In this document: positions 16,729-17,653 of the stretch, in pieces
Numbering within the stretch: position 1 is the first letter of the stretch
How the letters are laid out: every line of letters starts with the position of its first letter
Assembly: GCA_946479075.1 (NCBI GenBank)
Contig: CAMLDT010000054.1
Span: 1-17,653 of the forward strand
Length of the DNA stretch: 17,653 bases
Direction: 5' to 3'
Source of the DNA: an uncultured Polaromonas sp.
GTDB lineage: Bacteria > Pseudomonadota > Gammaproteobacteria > Burkholderiales > Burkholderiaceae
The notes under the pieces: generated by a model
The model's input: the letters and a program-made list of their open reading frames with translations, nothing else
Databases searched by the model: none
Told to the model about the DNA's origin: nothing
Program-made: the position numbers and the translations under genes

Positions 16729-17653
16729 TCAACGCAAGGCCCCCGGCAGCTGGGCCAGATCAGTCTTCACGGCCCGCAGGACATCACCCCAATCCCTTGC
16801 CTTTTCCTGCCTGTAAAGCCTGGCCGAGGGGTACCAGGGGCTGTCGGTCCTGCGCAACTGCCACAGCCAGAAATTGCCATGGCCGAGAAGAATCCAGGTC
16901 GGCTTGCCCAGCGCACACGCCAAGTGGGGAACACTGGTGCAGGTGCTGATGACCAGGTCCAGGCCATCGATCAGCGCCGCCGTGTCCGAAAAATCCTCCA
17001 GCTCGTCACCCAGGAACCTGATCTGTGTTTGGGCGTGAAACAGCGCCTTGTCGTCGTCCTTGATGACTTTCTGCAGGCAGACGAATTCAAAGGCATCCAG
17101 ATCTTCCGGCAGGCATGCTCTGAATTCGGCAAAAGACATGCTTCGGATGCGATCACTTTCAAAACGGGAGGCACTGCTCCAGACCAGGCCGACACGCGGT
17201 TTCGTCTTGCGCCCGAGTTTTTCCCGCCAGCGGGCCGCCTTCTGCTTGTCCACATCGATATAACGCGGCTGCCACCGAAAGCTGCCTGCATGCGTGCTGA
17301 ACGCCAGCGGCAATGGCGAACGCGGGCCATGGACATCAAACGGGGGCAATGGCGCGCCCCTGGCGATGACCTGGGTGCTGCCCTCCAAACCAGCGAGCAG
17401 CGTCACCAGCGCAGGCTGGACTTCCAGGATCACGTGCGCGCCCAGCGCCGCAACCCGTTTGGCATAGCGGCAAAAAAGAAACGTGTCGCCCAGATGGAGG
17501 TCAGCGTGCAGAAGGATGGTTTTGCCGGCCAGTGACTCAGCGCCCAGCCACAGCGGGCGCTTGAAGTCTCTTGGCGCGTGGCCGGCCCTGAACCGCCACT
17601 CGTGCCCTTGCCAGCCTTCGGCAAAGTTGCCAAGCAGCAGCTGGCAGCTCGAT
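16729..17653 (-). CDS. TPR-linked glycosyltransferase, C-terminal part (cut by window edge)
   Basis: An open frame runs from the window edge to the stop at 16729, giving 307 residues of a longer protein. The visible start contains the TPR-to-transferase junction (LLLGNFAEGWQGHEWRFRAG), then a Rossmann-like segment (AGKTILLHADLHLGDTFLFC). The C-terminal half has KPRVGLVWSS and the nucleotide-sugar region ALIDGLDLVISTCTSVPHLA, then GALGKP-like ACALGKPTWILL and DSPWYPSARLYRQ. This matches the TPR proteins with a GT9/GT41-like C-terminal domain often seen near flagellin or surface glycosylation genes. Here the usual EQGLGDT-type motif reads DLHLGDT. The GTG at 17433 is internal, not the start. 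Donor and acceptor are unknown. Confidence 0.87.
   Translation of the reverse strand, partial: SSCQLLLGNFAEGWQGHEWRFRAGHAPRDFKRPLWLGAESLAGKTILLHADLHLGDTFLFCRYAKRVAALGAHVILEVQPALVTLLAGLEGSTQVIARGAPLPPFDVHGPRSPLPLAFSTHAGSFRWQPRYIDVDKQKAARWREKLGRKTKPRVGLVWSSASRFESDRIRSMSFAEFRACLPEDLDAFEFVCLQKVIKDDDKALFHAQTQIRFLGDELEDFSDTAALIDGLDLVISTCTSVPHLACALGKPTWILLGHGNFWLWQLRRTDSPWYPSARLYRQEKARDWGDVLRAVKTDLAQLPGALR

Overview
The window looks like a chromosomal stretch from a high-GC betaproteobacterium, most probably a member of the Comamonadaceae (Polaromonas/Rhodoferax/Variovorax-like). The reasons are the ribosomal and EF-G protein sequences, the non-zinc type of HemB, and short interspersed repeats of a kind I associate with that family. 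The taxonomic call is an inference, because no search could be run.

Region 1 (1-3732, all minus strand) is the str cluster rpsL-rpsG-fusA-tuf. It has a good promoter candidate before rpsL, unusually long and hairpin-rich intercistronic gaps, and an intrinsic terminator between fusA and tuf that seems to separate tuf from the operon. Region 2 (3840-7911, minus) holds a PBP5/6-type D-Ala-D-Ala carboxypeptidase, an alpha/beta hydrolase, a thioredoxin-like [2Fe-2S] ferredoxin, a VanZ-like membrane protein and HemJ. hemJ, the VanZ gene and the ferredoxin gene form a tight operon. Region 3 (7912-11215, plus) starts with an intergenic region carrying a clear promoter, a foldable ~115-nt RNA and a strong terminator in front of hemB. 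It is followed by hemB, a CorA-type metal transporter and a DUF72 protein. hemJ and hemB are divergent, so two heme-synthesis steps flank this regulatory region.

Region 4 (11183-16671) is accessory metabolism. A minus-strand set contains an unrecognised 361-aa protein with a CNF/CheD-like Thr-Cys-His pattern, an exported amidohydrolase, an NTF2-like protein and a glutathione S-transferase. A second minus-strand pair encodes a 2-hydroxychromene-2-carboxylate isomerase-like protein and a dienelactone hydrolase. It is divergent from an SDR oxidoreductase across a palindrome. The set resembles glutathione-linked detoxification or catabolism of aromatic compounds, but no substrate can be named. 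The window ends inside a TPR-linked glycosyltransferase (minus).

The two most notable signals are these. (i) The hemB leader or small-RNA locus at 7974-8126. (ii) A 48-bp interspersed repeat present three times (5765, 9190, 13210), two copies of which lie in coding sequence: one supplies the last codons and stop of hemB, and the other encodes most of the signal peptide of the amidohydrolase. That same amidohydrolase also carries a second, GC-palindromic insert of about 100 bp in frame. No transposase, CRISPR array, tRNA or rRNA was seen, and no gene-free stretch exceeds 300 bp.
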